From NCBI GenBank assembly GCA_020845755.1, contig JADLFE010000035.1, positions 1 through 64,000 of the forward strand: a stretch of DNA of 64,000 nucleotides, given 5' to 3'. Shown here in pieces: positions 21,263 through 33,400 of this stretch (the first letter of the stretch is position 1; each line of letters starts with the position of its first letter). Made by a program: the position numbers and the translations under genes. Under the pieces are notes generated by a model, which saw nothing but the letters and a program-made list of their open reading frames with translations, made no database searches and had not been told where the DNA came from. This DNA is from Phycisphaerales bacterium. GTDB lineage: Bacteria; Planctomycetota; Phycisphaerae; Phycisphaerales; UBA1924.

Positions 21263-21288
21263 CGAGTGTCAATGAAGGCGTGGATCTC

Positions 21289-22503
21289 TCAGCAGCCGGC
21301 CTCGAAGTGTGATGCAAACTCGTCATAGTCCAATGCATTCACAAAGCCGTCGTTGTTGAAGTCGGCGCCGGGATCCGCCACCTCAAACAGGCTCGCAAAC
21401 CCGTCATAGTCGAGCGCATTCACGAACCCGTCTTGGTTGAAGTCGGCCGGGCAATAGGTGGTCGCGGGGCTCCACATGATGGCGTGTGGGATCATGAACA
21501 TGCCGTCGGTCGTGTACGCAATGCCCACGACGTCGAACGTGATCGGGTCGATGCCGGTCACCTCCGTCTGGATGTACTGCGAACCGATCTGCTCGGTGAC
21601 ATAGTGGTGCAGGTCCTCGCCCGAAGCCGCCGATCCACTCCAGTATCTCGCCTTGCCGTAGCCGCCCGTCGAAGGCACATAGTTGCCGACCTGGATCCCT
21701 TCAGCGCACGCCACCGCCGAACTCGACGCGGCGTCGGCCGGGTGCAGATCGACCACACTGGCGGCCGTCCCGCTCCACATGCATGCGTGACCCATCATCG
21801 CCGACGGCCACAACACACCACCGACCTGGTTCGACTCATCGCAGCCCGCCACCGCCGCCGAGGTCGCCCCCGGAGGCGTGAGGTCCACGTAACTGGCGCT
21901 CGTGCCATAGGTCAGGAACGGATGCCCGAACCCCATGAAACTCGTCATGCCGTTGCCGATCTGATAGGTGCTGGAACAGCCAACCGACGCGGCGGAAATC
22001 CAGCCGGGAGGAGTCAAGTCGACCGCGCTCCCGGGCGTGCCGTGCCACATCATCATGATGCCCATCATCATCGAGCCCATGCCACTTCCGACCTGGGTGT
22101 TGGTAGCGCCGTTGACACCCTGCATCCCCACCGAACTATTCGTCCCGGTCAGATCGGTATAACTGGCATCCGACATCTTGAAGAGATAGCCGCGCCCCAT
22201 GCCAACCGTCGCGCTGATCACCACCTGGTCGCCGGAGATCGCGTTGGCGGCGGCTGATGTCCACCCCATGCCGGTCGACATGTTGTAGTAGGATGTCGAA
22301 CTCCCGCCCCACAGCAGCGCCTCGCCCTGCATCCCGAAGTTTGCGTAGCCACACTGCACGCCGCCGTACGCGCCGAAGCACTTCGACTGCCCGGCCCCGG
22401 CGGGCTCCAAGAGCGTCACAGTCCAATCCGCCGCGATCGCCTGACCGGCCACGCTCAGCAGCGCACCAACCGCCATCATCGATGAACGCGAAACCAGCTT
22501 CAT
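21289..22503 (-). CDS. Secreted Met-rich repeat protein with C-terminal Gly-Cys dockerin-like module
   Basis: 404-aa exported protein. A Sec signal peptide (SMMAVGALLSVAGQAIA) is followed by repeats of about 50 residues sharing W-x-G-(S/T)-x6-VDL-x-P and a later G-x-Q-V-G, in the manner of HAF/Kelch-type beta-propeller repeats. Two stretches are very Met-rich (GSGMGSMMMGIMMMWHG near residues 140-160, PSAMMGHACMWSG near 235). The last 54 residues (21292-21453) form two EF-hand-like units, DFNQDGFVNALDYDGFASLF and DFNNDGFVNALDYDEFASHF, ending Glu-Ala-Gly-Cys. The start has AAGGAGG 6 bases upstream. The same C-terminal module closes the proteins at 52429 and 54764. Function of the repeat region is unknown. 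Confidence 0.75.
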   Translation of the reverse strand: MKLVSRSSMMAVGALLSVAGQAIAADWTVTLLEPAGAGQSKCFGAYGGVQCGYANFGMQGEALLWGGSSTSYYNMSTGMGWTSAAANAISGDQVVISATVGMGRGYLFKMSDASYTDLTGTNSSVGMQGVNGATNTQVGSGMGSMMMGIMMMWHGTPGSAVDLTPPGWISAASVGCSSTYQIGNGMTSFMGFGHPFLTYGTSASYVDLTPPGATSAAVAGCDESNQVGGVLWPSAMMGHACMWSGTAASVVDLHPADAASSSAVACAEGIQVGNYVPSTGGYGKARYWSGSAASGEDLHHYVTEQIGSQYIQTEVTGIDPITFDVVGIAYTTDGMFMIPHAIMWSPATTYCPADFNQDGFVNALDYDGFASLFEVADPGADFNNDGFVNALDYDEFASHFEAGC

Positions 22504-22588
22504 GTTCGACCTCCTTGTTGACTGACCACCTGACTCCGGCGGTGAAATCGTCTGCGTTTTCAAACTTCAGGTATCACTCGCCTCAATT

Positions 22589-22604
22589 CGCATAGTATGA
22601 TGCG
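22589..22604. promoter_or_regulatory. Small inverted repeat in the divergent 22504-22662 gap
   Basis: CGCAT-N6-ATGCG in the AT-richer spacer between two divergent genes. It is short and may be chance. Confidence 0.25.
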
Positions 22605-22662
22605 TTGAGAATCATTGGTCAATAATGTTTTTCACAAATAAAGCCAAAATTGCAGGCTGCCC

Positions 22663-23883
22663 ATGACCGCGATACCTTTTCAGTTGATGAAATCTCGGCC
22701 GAAAAAGTCCGATAACTCACCAATTGCAAGCGGCGACCCCGTTCTGGGCGCAGCCAGGGGCGTTTTGGCCGAACTTCGGGATGCCACCCGGTCTCTGGTC
22801 GAGGCGGCCCCGACCCCCGTCGGCCGGGCCGCCGACCTCCACCGGGCGCTGGACGTGGATGCACCCCTCGGCTGGCAGATCTTCCGCATTGCCATCGCAA
22901 GCGACCCGCTCTCAACCCTGCCCTTCGTCCCCCGCGCCGGTTCCATGCAGCGGGTCCTCCGCCAGGCTCGGGAACGTGGCTGGGACGAAGGCGTCGTGCG
23001 AAAGGTGGCCCAGGCCTACGAGCATTTCAACGACTTTGTGACCCGCACCTCGGGCTCTCGCGGCAACTTCGATGCGCTTGTCGCGGGCTTCGAGAACGAG
23101 GCCTCCGGTCAGATCCGGATGAGTTACCGCGCCGCGGCGTTCCGCGCCAACGCACGCGTCTGGGGCATCCGGGCCCGCACCGACTATCGCGCCGTCATCT
23201 TTCAGCAGGGCTCCAAGCCGGGTTCCGAACATCTTTCACTGGTCCACGGGCGGGTCGATCTGCAGAGTTCGAGGCCCAATGCCGTCCTGGCCCTTCGCCG
23301 CGGCGTGATCTATGACATGGGCGGAGCGCCCGTGGACAACTTGGGCAAGACACGCACTCTCGAAGAGTTCTGCTCCAAACCGTGCCCGCGCCTTGAGACC
23401 CTCAAGGGAACGGACGGCGAGTCCGAGGTGCTGCGCCTCGACCTCCTGGAGGCCGGAACGCCGGCCACTTTCTTCGGATGCCAGATCTACCCGGATTGGG
23501 ACGGCGGCGATCCGCAGACCTGCTGGGGCGTCAAGGCACTCTCGACCGTACCCGCCGAGGTGTTGCTCATCGACTTCCTGGTCCCTCGCGCGTGGATCGA
23601 TCCGCGCACCGCACGGGTTTCCGTCCACGGCAATCTGGCCGACATGCACAGCGTATACGTGGACTCCGAGACCTTCACGATTCCCGCGAAGGAGCAGGTC
23701 CGGGCCCTTGGCTCGGACTTGCAGGCGCTCCACACGCCGGACGTCCCCCGTTGCCCCGAACTCGTTGGGAAAATGCTCGCATCGCTCAACTGGACGGCCA
23801 AGGACTTTGAGATCCTGCGCTGCCGAGTGCGCTACCCAATCCTGCACTCGCTGACATGGCCCATCGTCAGCGCGCCGCAATGA
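22663..23883 (+). CDS. Hypothetical cytoplasmic protein, unrecognised
   Basis: 406-aa protein with no signal peptide or transmembrane helix. The first 130 residues are mostly helical (LGAARGVLAELRDATRSLVE, MQRVLRQARERGWDEGVVRK), the rest is mixed alpha/beta with TDYRAVIFQQGS, LALRRGVIYDMGGAPVDNLG, and a Cys-containing region EEFCSKPCPRLETL. The first part could be a regulatory helical bundle, but I recognise no family and do not propose a function. The ATG at 22663 is the first in frame; ATG 22687 is an alternative. The gene is divergent from the secreted repeat protein across a 159-bp AT-richer gap holding a small inverted repeat at 22589-22604. Confidence 0.7.
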   Translation: MTAIPFQLMKSRPKKSDNSPIASGDPVLGAARGVLAELRDATRSLVEAAPTPVGRAADLHRALDVDAPLGWQIFRIAIASDPLSTLPFVPRAGSMQRVLRQARERGWDEGVVRKVAQAYEHFNDFVTRTSGSRGNFDALVAGFENEASGQIRMSYRAAAFRANARVWGIRARTDYRAVIFQQGSKPGSEHLSLVHGRVDLQSSRPNAVLALRRGVIYDMGGAPVDNLGKTRTLEEFCSKPCPRLETLKGTDGESEVLRLDLLEAGTPATFFGCQIYPDWDGGDPQTCWGVKALSTVPAEVLLIDFLVPRAWIDPRTARVSVHGNLADMHSVYVDSETFTIPAKEQVRALGSDLQALHTPDVPRCPELVGKMLASLNWTAKDFEILRCRVRYPILHSLTWPIVSAPQ

Positions 23884-23916
23884 AATCGACCCGCGGCGAT
23901 CCCGCGGGCTCCACGC

Positions 23917-24453
23917 CTACTGCGTCAATTTCCCGAGGCGGAGCGTGCTTCCGCCGCGCATCTTCACCACCGGGCCCTTGAGGGGCATGTATTCGGCCGT
24001 CAGGTCAGCGTGCTGCGCTTCGATGTGGTCCCCACCATTGTCCAGAAGGCTGAGGCTGAACACATAGCCCGGCCCCGCGGGCATCCGCCGCCGCGCCGCG
24101 ACAACCTTGTCCGGCGGAATCGCCCACTCGCGGAGCAACCTGCCTTCCTTGGCGCCGCTCAACTTGAACGTAAACGTCCCCGGCACATCGAGCGGGATCG
24201 GATATCGATCGTCGAAGACAAAGATCGTCAGGTCGATCATGTCGGGATACCCGTTCAGGTCCGTATCCTGCGGGAGCGCGGCCGAGATCGTCATCCGCGA
24301 CGGTACGACCTCCGACGGCTGCTGTGGCAGCGACTTGCCGCCTCCCTTGTTCCCCGCGCAGGCTGTCATCGCCACACAGACGGCTGCAAACACGACCGCG
24401 AACGCGAACATGCTCATCCATCTCGCGCCGCGACACGCCGGTTCATCGTTCAT
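23917..24453 (-). CDS. Small lipoprotein coupled to the giant secretin; pilotin candidate
   Basis: 178-aa predicted lipoprotein with signal core MFAFAVVFAAVCVAMTAC (Cys about 33 as lipobox) and a mature beta-rich domain of about 140 residues (TISAALPQDTDLNGYPDMID, TFTFKLSGAKEGRLL, then VFSLSLLDNGGDHIEA), probably an immunoglobulin-like or C2-like sandwich. Its ATG overlaps the stop of the secretin gene by 4 bases, so it is the next cistron of the same operon. In type II secretion and pilus systems a lipoprotein gene next to the secretin often encodes a pilotin that takes the secretin to the outer membrane. The sequence is not recognisably GspS, PilF or PilW, so the role is inferred from position. 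Confidence 0.6.
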   Translation of the reverse strand: MNDEPACRGARWMSMFAFAVVFAAVCVAMTACAGNKGGGKSLPQQPSEVVPSRMTISAALPQDTDLNGYPDMIDLTIFVFDDRYPIPLDVPGTFTFKLSGAKEGRLLREWAIPPDKVVAARRRMPAGPGYVFSLSLLDNGGDHIEAQHADLTAEYMPLKGPVVKMRGGSTLRLGKLTQ

Positions 24454-27400
24454 CTCGGCGACTCCTGGGCCTGCTGCGTCGGCCTGGCGAATGGCACACG
24501 CACCACTCCCTTCTCGTTGCTCGCCCCGGGCGTTGGAGCCGGCTCCTGCAATTCCTCCGCCTGCTTCTTCACTTCGTTCAGATACTCCTTCACCCGCATC
24601 GGATCCTGCAGACGATTGATCATCTGATTGTTCATCCGCTCGATGCGCCCTTCCCAATCCGGGTCCTGCCCCGGGATGACGCGCGGCGTGAGAATCACCA
24701 TCAGTTCCGTCTTCGTGTTCGTCTTGTCGTTGCTGCGGAAGAGATTGCCAACCAGCGGAATGTCCCCCAGGCCAGGCACCTTCGTGTCGCGCGTCTGATC
24801 GTTGGTCTGCAGCAGACCTCCGATCACGATGCTCTGTCCGTCCTTCACCGTCACGATCGTGTCGAGCGTTCGCTTGTCGATGATCGGCGCCAGGAAGTCC
24901 TCGCTGATCTGCGTCGTCTTGGCCGACACCGACGAGATCTCGGGCTTGATCTCCATCCGTACGAATCCGTCGGCGCTGATCGTCGGCGTGACGTCCAGGA
25001 TGATGCCCACGTCCTGACGCTTCACGTCCGACCGCGTGTTCCCCTGCGGCGTGCGCTCCACGCCCTGCACGATCGCCACGTTCTCACCGACCTGGATCTT
25101 GGCGTTCTGGTTGTTGCTCACCAGCAACTGCGGATTGCTCAATACCTCGAGCTTGCCCTGCACCTGCAGCGAACGGATCAGCAGGCTGAAGTCCGAACTC
25201 GACACCGAAAGATTCGGTACCCCGATCGCCGTTCCTACTCCCGCGCCCGCGCCGAGCAGCGACGTCGTGTAGTTGTCGCCGCCGAACGGCCCGATCTTCA
25301 GGTCCGCGCCCCAGTTGTTCTCGCTGTCGATCGTCACCTCGGCGAGCAACACCTGGATCATCACCTGCGGCGGGGCGGCGTCGAGCTCGCGCACGATCGA
25401 GAGCACTGTTTCGGTGAACCTCGGCGCGCTGGAGATCACCAGTTTGTTGCTCTTCTCGTCGCCGATGATCGTCACTTCCTCTTCGAGTTGCTTGATGACC
25501 GACCCTGTCAATTGCGGGCCGAGCGTGGACTTCTCGAGCGTTGATTCGCCGGCGAAGTATTTCTGCAGCGTTGTTTCGATGTCCTTGGCCTTGGCGTTAC
25601 GCAGGTGGAACACCGTGCGCTCACGCTCGTTGGCCACGATGTCGTCGAGGCGGTTCACAACCTTCCGCACCAGTTCCATGTACTGCTCTGTGCCGCTCAC
25701 GATGATCGTGTTGGTGCGAGCATCGATCGCGATCGACAACTGCTGCCGCTCGTCGGGCACGGTCGTCACGCTTGTTCCGGTCAGGGCGCCGCCCGCCTGT
25801 TCGTCGGCGTTCGGCTGGTCCCCATCGACGGCGCGGCGAGCCGGCACGAGCACATACGCGTTCCCCTGCTGGCGCAGGTTGAAGGTGTCACGCAGGAGGT
25901 CGGCCATCTGCCTCGCGTCGGCGTTCTTGAGTTGGAACTCCTCGATCTTCCGCAGGCCGGCGGAGGTCGTGTCGAGGTCCGTGATGATCTCCTTCACCAG
26001 TGCGACCACCGACGAAGGCGCGGCGATCACCACCGAGTTTGAACGCAGTTCGGGCGTAAGCGTCACTTGGTCCTTGATGATCCCGTCGATCTCCGCCTCG
26101 GTCGGCAGGCGTCCCTCGACGCCGGTCGCCTGGGCGATCTGCTCGCGGAAGAAGCGGACCTTGGTCGCCTGGCGTGCCCCGATTCCGCTGGCGCTGCCGA
26201 GCGGGCGGCCGGCGAGGACGTTTTCCAGCAGGTTGACGACCTCGAGCGCGTTCGCGCTCTTGAGTTCGATGCGTTCGATATCGCGCGTCACCTGCACCTT
26301 GGCGGTGTCGAACTGCGCCACAAGGCCGCGTATCGCCTTGACGTCGTCCTCCGTACCGCCGACCAGCAGCGAGTTGAGGCGATCGTTCGCAACAACCGTC
26401 ACCGATCCTTCGCCACGCTTGGCGTTTTCCTTGTCGACATACAACTGCTTGAGCGAGGCCATCATCTCCGCCGCCGGTATCCGCGCCATTTGGATGATGG
26501 TCGAGCGGGCCTGATCGTCGAGGAGTTTGGCGTCCTTCTGGATCGCCGAGAGGAGTTCACGCACGACCTGAACGTTCTCGTCGCTCGCCGCCACGATCAA
26601 GAGGTTGTTCGTCGGCTCGGCCTCGATCGAGAACGCGTCCGTCGGATTGCGCACCGACCCGCCCCGGATCGCGGCCTCGATCCGTTCGCGCATCAGGCGC
26701 TCCAGCCGCGGCGCCAGCAGTTTCACGTCGGTCCCGTTCACCGCGATCACCTGCACGCCAACGCTGGGCGATGACTCCTGCGAATCGAGCGTCTTCAGCA
26801 GGCTTTCCAGGATCGCCAGGCTGCGCTGGCTCGTCGAGACGAGCAGCGTGTTGGTCCGCGAATCCGCCGAGATGATGAGTTTGTCCTCCGGGCGCGGCGC
26901 GCCGGTCTCGGCCGCCTCACGCTGTCGGAAGATGCCCTGCACCAGGTTCGACACCCGCTCGGCCGCGGCATACTTCAGCGGGAAGATACGCACCGCGTTG
27001 CTCGCCGCCGCCTGCTCGATGTCAAACATCGTCACCAGTTCTCGCACGACGGCCGCGTTCGCCGGTGTGCCGATCACGATCAGCGAGTTCGAGAATTCCT
27101 CGGGCGAGATCACCAGCCCCGAGAGCGGCGCGAACAGATCCGCCTCGACCGTCGGCGGCTTGCCGTCCGCGCCCTTGCCGGAGAGTGACATTCGGAGACG
27201 CCCGAACTGGCGTTGGATTCCCATCGCCTCCGGCGTCGCCGCGAATCCCTGCACCAGCACCTCCCGGAGTTTGCGAGAGAGCGGCACGGCATCCGCGTGC
27301 TTGAGCTGGATGATCGAGGGCTCGATCCACTTGCTCGTCTCGTCGCTATCCAAGTCCTTCACCAACACCTCGACCAGCGCCATCGCCTCCTCGCGCCCGG

Positions 27401-30400
27401 CCGCGATCAGCAGGTTCGTCCGCTCATCGACCGTGACCGCGATATCGCCCGCCAGCGCCTGGCCTGTCGCGGTCGTCGGCAGGCCCTGACGCTGCGTACC
27501 GGGCAGGCGACGGATCGCTTCACCCTGCTTGAAGAGTTCGTCGACCACGCCCTTGATCCGCGTCGCAGATGCGTTCGACAGCGGGAACATCCGGATCACG
27601 ATCGCCTCGCCCATCGGGAGCGTGTCCAGCGTCTTGACCACGTCCTGCAACGCCGCCACGTTGCCAGGCGTCGACGCGATCACGACCGAGTTGGTCGTCG
27701 CGTCGGGGATCAGGCGGATCGGCTTGGCGAGATCGACCTTGGTCTCGCCGCTCTGCAGCGAGTTGCTGGTGATCGCCAGACGACGCACGTGCTCGGCCAG
27801 CGCCTTGGCCGGCCCGGTGTCTGCTTGCTGCTCGCTCGGGCTGAGCATCTGGCGAAGCGTGTTCACCACCGCCGCCGCCGTATTCCGCTTGAGCGCGATC
27901 ACGACCGCCTTCTGCTCCGACTCGCTCGGCTCCGCATCCAGCGCCTTGACGAGTTGCGACACCGCCTCACCGTCGCCCGGATTCGCCAGCACGGCGATCG
28001 CGCGCCGCGTCGTCATCGGAACCAGCGTCACCGGATCACCCACAACGCCTGGGCGATCCGCCGCCTGCGGCTTGGTCACGCCCATGCCGTCCAGCAGCCT
28101 CACCATGTCAGCCGGCGAGTTGTTCGTCACATCGACAATGAACACGCTCTGGCCCAGGCGAGTCGGCTGACCGCTCGCGTTATCGCCGGTCGCCAGGTTG
28201 GCGATGTCCAGTTCCGCGATCACCTTCTCGAGTTCGGCCTTCAGCCGCGGGCTGCACATCACGACCAGCGAATTGCTCCCGCGCTCAACCTCGATCGCCA
28301 AGGCCTCGCCCATCGACTGGGCCAGGGGCTGGAAGGTCGCGATGAGCGTCGTCCGAAGCCTCGCCGCCGGGACATGCTTCAGTTTGATCACGCCTGGCAC
28401 AGCACGCCCGATCTCGCCCTGCTGCTGCAGCGTGTCTGCCAGCGTCTTGATCTGCGCATACTCCGGCTCATCCGCACGCACGATGATCGCGCTCGACGCG
28501 TCATCGCCGATGATCACGATGGAGCGCGGCCCGCGCCGGGCCGTATTACCCGTGCCGGTCATCGCGAACAACTCACGCATCGTCGACGCGATCGCGCTGG
28601 GCTTGCCCGTGCCGATCACGGGGATCACCCGCGCCGGGGGCATGTCCGCAAAGCCCGGAACATCCAGTTGCTTCACGATCGCCTCGATCCGGTCAAGATC
28701 CCGACGCCCCGCGAACACGATCAGCGAATTGGTCTGCGGCTCGGCCGACACCGTCGGACGCCCCTGCGTGTCGACGAGCACCGTCGGCGAGAAGTACCGA
28801 TCGTCGTTCCTGCCATCCTGCCCGATCCTCCCGCGCTGACGCTCGATCTGTTCGCGCCGCGCCTGGTCCTCGAGTGGTGCGCGGAACCCTTCATTCAGCG
28901 CTCGAGCGACTCCAGCCGCGTCCGCGTGCTTGAGCCCGATCACCGAGAGCTGCTGCGTCGCGTCGTATTCCTTTGAGTCAAGCTTGGTCAGCAGCGAGCG
29001 AATCCCCGACCACTCCTTCTCCTCGGCGCTGATCACCAGCGAGTTCGACGATGGATCGGGGACGATGGTGACGGCTCGGGCTGCCGGCGAGGCCGCTTCC
29101 GGCGCGTATCGCCCGTAGAACACCTCGAGCGCCTTGGCGGTCTGCTCAGCATTGGCGAACTCGAGTTTGACAAACTCAGTCTTTCGCGTCGCGGCCGTGG
29201 GAACATCGAGCTGCTTGATCATCTGCTCGATCTCTTCGATCTGATCGGCGGGCGCCGAGACCGCGAGGGTGTTGTCCTGGCGCGAGTAATCCACGCTCGT
29301 CTGCTGACGCCCGTCGGTGTCGCGCGGACGCAGGCGGAGCATCTGCGTCACCGTGAAGTACACATCGTCCGCCATCGCGTTGTCCAACTTGATCCGCTTG
29401 AACGCGAGAAGACTCTTCACCGGCACCTGGTCGATCGTCTGGATCTGGTCCATCGCCAGTTTGATCGCCTCGTTCGAGCCCGTCAGCAGCAGCGAATTGC
29501 TCCGCGCCACCGGCGTCACGGTCACCTTGACGTTCGGCGGGAGCGCCGACTTCAACGCCGTCGCCACATCCGCCGCCTTCGCCGCGCTCAGTGTCACCGT
29601 CACGATCTTCGAATTCTCAACCGTCGGCGGCGCGTCGAGCTGCTTCACCAGCGCGTCGATCTGATCGAACACCGCGCCCGGCGCCGACACGATCAGCGTT
29701 CGGCTGCTGGGCTGGGGCGTGATCACCACCTGCTCCTCGCCACGTCCGGGACGGTTGAACATCGCGCGCAGCGTTCCCGCGGCCTCGGAAACCTCCGCGT
29801 TCTGCATGTAGTACATCTCGAACCGGCGATCCTGCCCCAGCGCCGGCTGATCGATCTGAGCGACAAGGTCCTTCACCGACGCGGCGTTCACCGGATCGGC
29901 CGACACGATCAGGACATTCCCATCCACCGAACCGATCACCGATACGCCGGACTGCTGCATCCCCTGCGCGCGTGCTCGCTCGTTGAAGAACCGGTTGAGG
30001 CTCTCGGCCGCACGATCGGCCCGTGCGTGCTGGAGCGTGATCGACTGGATCTCCTGCCCGCCGCCCGAGCCGGCGCTGTCAAGCTCCGCGATGTACTTGG
30101 CGGCCAGTTCAACCCGCTCCGCCTTGCCCACGAGAATCAGCGCGCGACGCTGCGCGTCGGTCTGCACCGTCACCGCGTCAGGGTCCTGACCACGCCATGT
30201 GCGCCAGCCAGGCGTCACCATCGCCCGCTCAATCGCCTGCGACACCGCTCGCGGATCGGCCCGCTCAAGCATCACGGCCTTCACGGTCATCGCCACCCGC
30301 TCCGACCCCGGCTGGTCCAGCGAGCCGATGATCTTCTCCACTGTTTCGAGTTGGTCCGTCGTGCCCACTGCGACGATCGCGTTGGTCCGCTCGTTGGGCT

Positions 30401-33400
30401 CGATCAGCACCGGGCTCTGCTCGCTCTTGCGCTGCCCAACCGCCCGCTCGAATCTCAGCGTGTCGGCGATGTTGCGGATCGTGGGCTCGATGTCCATCAC
30501 CCGCGCGTTCTTGAGCGTGATGATGCGGAACTGCATGTCCTGCGAGGTCGCGGGCGTGTCGAAGGCGGCTGCGAGCGACTTGACCTGCTCAAAGTCCTCG
30601 TCCGACGACGACACGACCAGTGAGCCGCTGCGCACGTCCCCCACCACCGCGACGCGATTTCGCACCCGCTGCCCCGGACGCGACGAGACCTGGGCACGTT
30701 CGCTGAAGAAACGCTGCAGCGCGGTCGCGACCTGCTGCGCATCGGCCCGCTCCAGTTTCACCGTGCGCACCGGCAGGCCGCTCGTCTCCGCCGAATCAAC
30801 CTGCGCGACGATCTTCTTCACCTCGTCGATGTCTTCTTCCTGCGCCCGAACCACGAAAAGACTCGACGAATCATCCGCGGAGATCCTGATCTTGGCGGCC
30901 TTGGCCTGGTCACGGCCGATCAGGACTTCTTCCACGATGCGGCGCACCGTGTCCGGGCTTGCCTGCTGGAGCGGGATGATCGCCAACTTCATGCCGGGCT
31001 CTTCGGCGCTGGAGTCCGCCGTTTCGAGCAGGCGCTTGATCTCCGAGTGCTGCGTCTCGGACGCCGTCACGAGCAGCGAGTTCGTCCGCGCGTCGGGCAC
31101 CAGCCTCGCCTGGGGAAGTTCGCTGGCGTTTGGCCCCTGGCGCTGCGCATCCATCAACTGCTGGATCGTCTGCGAGAGCTGCTGCGCCCGCGCGTTCTGG
31201 AGTGCATAGCGCCTGATCGAAAGGCGATCGGTCACCGGGCTCTGGTCGATCATCGCCACGAACTGATCGATCAATCCCATCGACTCCGCAGGTGCCGCAA
31301 CGATGATCGCCGTACCGCCCGGGCTCGCGCTGACGCGCACCCGAGACGGATCGACCTTTGCCGTCATGTCGCCGTCGGCGGTTTTGACGGTCATTTCCAG
31401 TTGGCGCATCCGGCGCGCCTGACGCCCGCGCGGCTCCGCGCTGAACAGGTCGTTGAGGGCCGTCGAGGCCTTCGCCGCCGTCACGTTCTCGAGCGGGTAC
31501 ACCTTGAGTGAAACACTCTCGGCCCGCCCGACCTGTGAGATCGACGTGATCAGCCGGCTGATCGATTCAAAGTCTGAATCGTTCGCGAGCACGATGAGTG
31601 ACGCGCCCGCCGGGTCCGGCGCCACCGACACCGGACCGCTGAATCCGCCGGGATTCCGCGGCGACGCTCGCCCAACCTGCTGCAGCGTCGAGTTCACCAG
31701 CGGCGCGATCTGAGACGCGTCCGCCGTCGCCGGAAGAGTCACGACATGAACCGTCGTCGGCTCCGACGGCATCTGCTGCTCGAGCTGACCAACGAGCTCG
31801 GCGAGCCGATCGCTCATCCGCGGGGAGGCGAGTATCACCAGCGAGTTCGTCGAAGGATCAACCGCGATCGTCACCGTGTCCTGCTCGGGCCCGACGATGG
31901 CCGACTGAGTTCCCTGCTCGGGCGGCTGAGCCGCGGGCTGCTGAACGACGGGCTTGTCGGTCGCGGGCTGGGCGTTCCCGGCTTGCCCTAGAAAAGTCCC
32001 GTCTGGATCGACCGCGCCGATCACCAGCCACGCCCACGCGGGCAGGCCGCCGGCGCGCGAGTCGCTCGCCAGGACAGCGCTTCGATCGGCATCGATCCAC
32101 GCGCCGCTCGCCGAGCCGCCCGAACCATCGCCCGACACCTCACGCGCCGACACGATCGCCGGCTCGTTGGCGGCGCCGGGTCCGCGGCTCTGCGGCTTCT
32201 TCCCGCCCTTGGGCCCGGGCTTGGGCTTGTCACCGTCTGGCCTTCCGCCGTCCTTCTCGCCCTTCTGCTGGCGCTCCAGCAGTTCGTCGGTCGAGATGAC
32301 TTGAACCTTTACGCCGCCCTGCTGCTCGAGCAAGCGGCGCAGCGTCTGAGCCATCAACTCCGCGTCGACGCGCGAGCGATCGACCGGGATCATCCTCATC
32401 TGGCGGCTGGTCGACAGCGTCGCCTTGTCGAGTTTGCCCGAAAGTTCCTCGATCATCGCGAACTGCTCGGGCGTCGCACGCACGATCAGCGAGTTGCTCG
32501 ACTTGTCCACCCGCACCGTGGGCGGCTGGTCCGTGCTCGCATCTTCCTTGAACACCGCCTCGATGCTCGTCGCCAGTTCCTGCGCATCAGCGTTCACAAG
32601 CGAGATGAGCCGCACCGCACGCGAGGTCTCTCCGCCCCGCGTCGCCGGATCGGCGTCGAGTTCCTTAACAACCTGCTCGGCCACTTCGAGCACGGAGGTC
32701 GGCCCGCTCACCACGATCGCGTTGAGCCGGCGCTCGGCCGCCACGCGCACACCCGCGTCGCCCGTGCTTGTGCCCTGGCCCTTCTGGGTTAGGTACTGGA
32801 AGCGCTGATACTCCGGGATCATCGTCAGCATCGAGTCGCGCTTCAGGATCTGCTCAACAACCGGCTGCACCGTCTCCGCACGCGCGTGCTTGAGGAAAAC
32901 GGTGCGCACGCCCATGGCGTCGGGCTTCTGCCCTTCGTCCATGGGCTTGATGAGTTCCGCCGCGCGCTCGAGTTGGTCCGACGAACCACTGACGACCACG
33001 ACGTTGCTCGACGGCTCGGCGCTGATCGTCGGCCTGGGCTGGCCCGGCTTGACCGACGCCTCGAGCCCGGCGCGCAGTGCCGTCGCGACGTCCGGCGCCG
33101 CCGCCCGCACCAGCGGGAATACGCGCACGTCGACGGTCGACTGGGCCGCGGGCTTGTCGAGCGTCGAAATCAACTCGCGGGCGATCGGTGTGAGCAGCGT
33201 GGGCGCGCTGACGAGCAGGCGGTTGCTCTTGGCGTCCGCGTTCACCGTCGGCTGCGGCACGTTGAGCGAAGCCTTCTCCGCGCGGCGCAACTCTTCCGGC
33301 CAGCGCGTGCGATCCGACAGCATCCCCTGCACCGTCGACGCGACCGACGCCGCGTCCGCGTGCTGCAGATCGATCACCGCCAGTTCGACCGCCGGCGCGA

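Larger units (their letters stand above)
20979..21288. other. 310-bp gap between pstS and the Gly-Cys dockerin gene
   Basis: Contains the pstS leader with its ribosome binding site, the Pho-box-like repeat (21083-21102) and the terminator of the gene at 21289-22503. Nothing else was recognised. Confidence 0.6.

Noticed and set aside
22605..22640. Fur-box-like AT-rich stretch with GAGAATCATTGG
   Set aside because: Only a few positions fit the consensus and there is no iron gene nearby.
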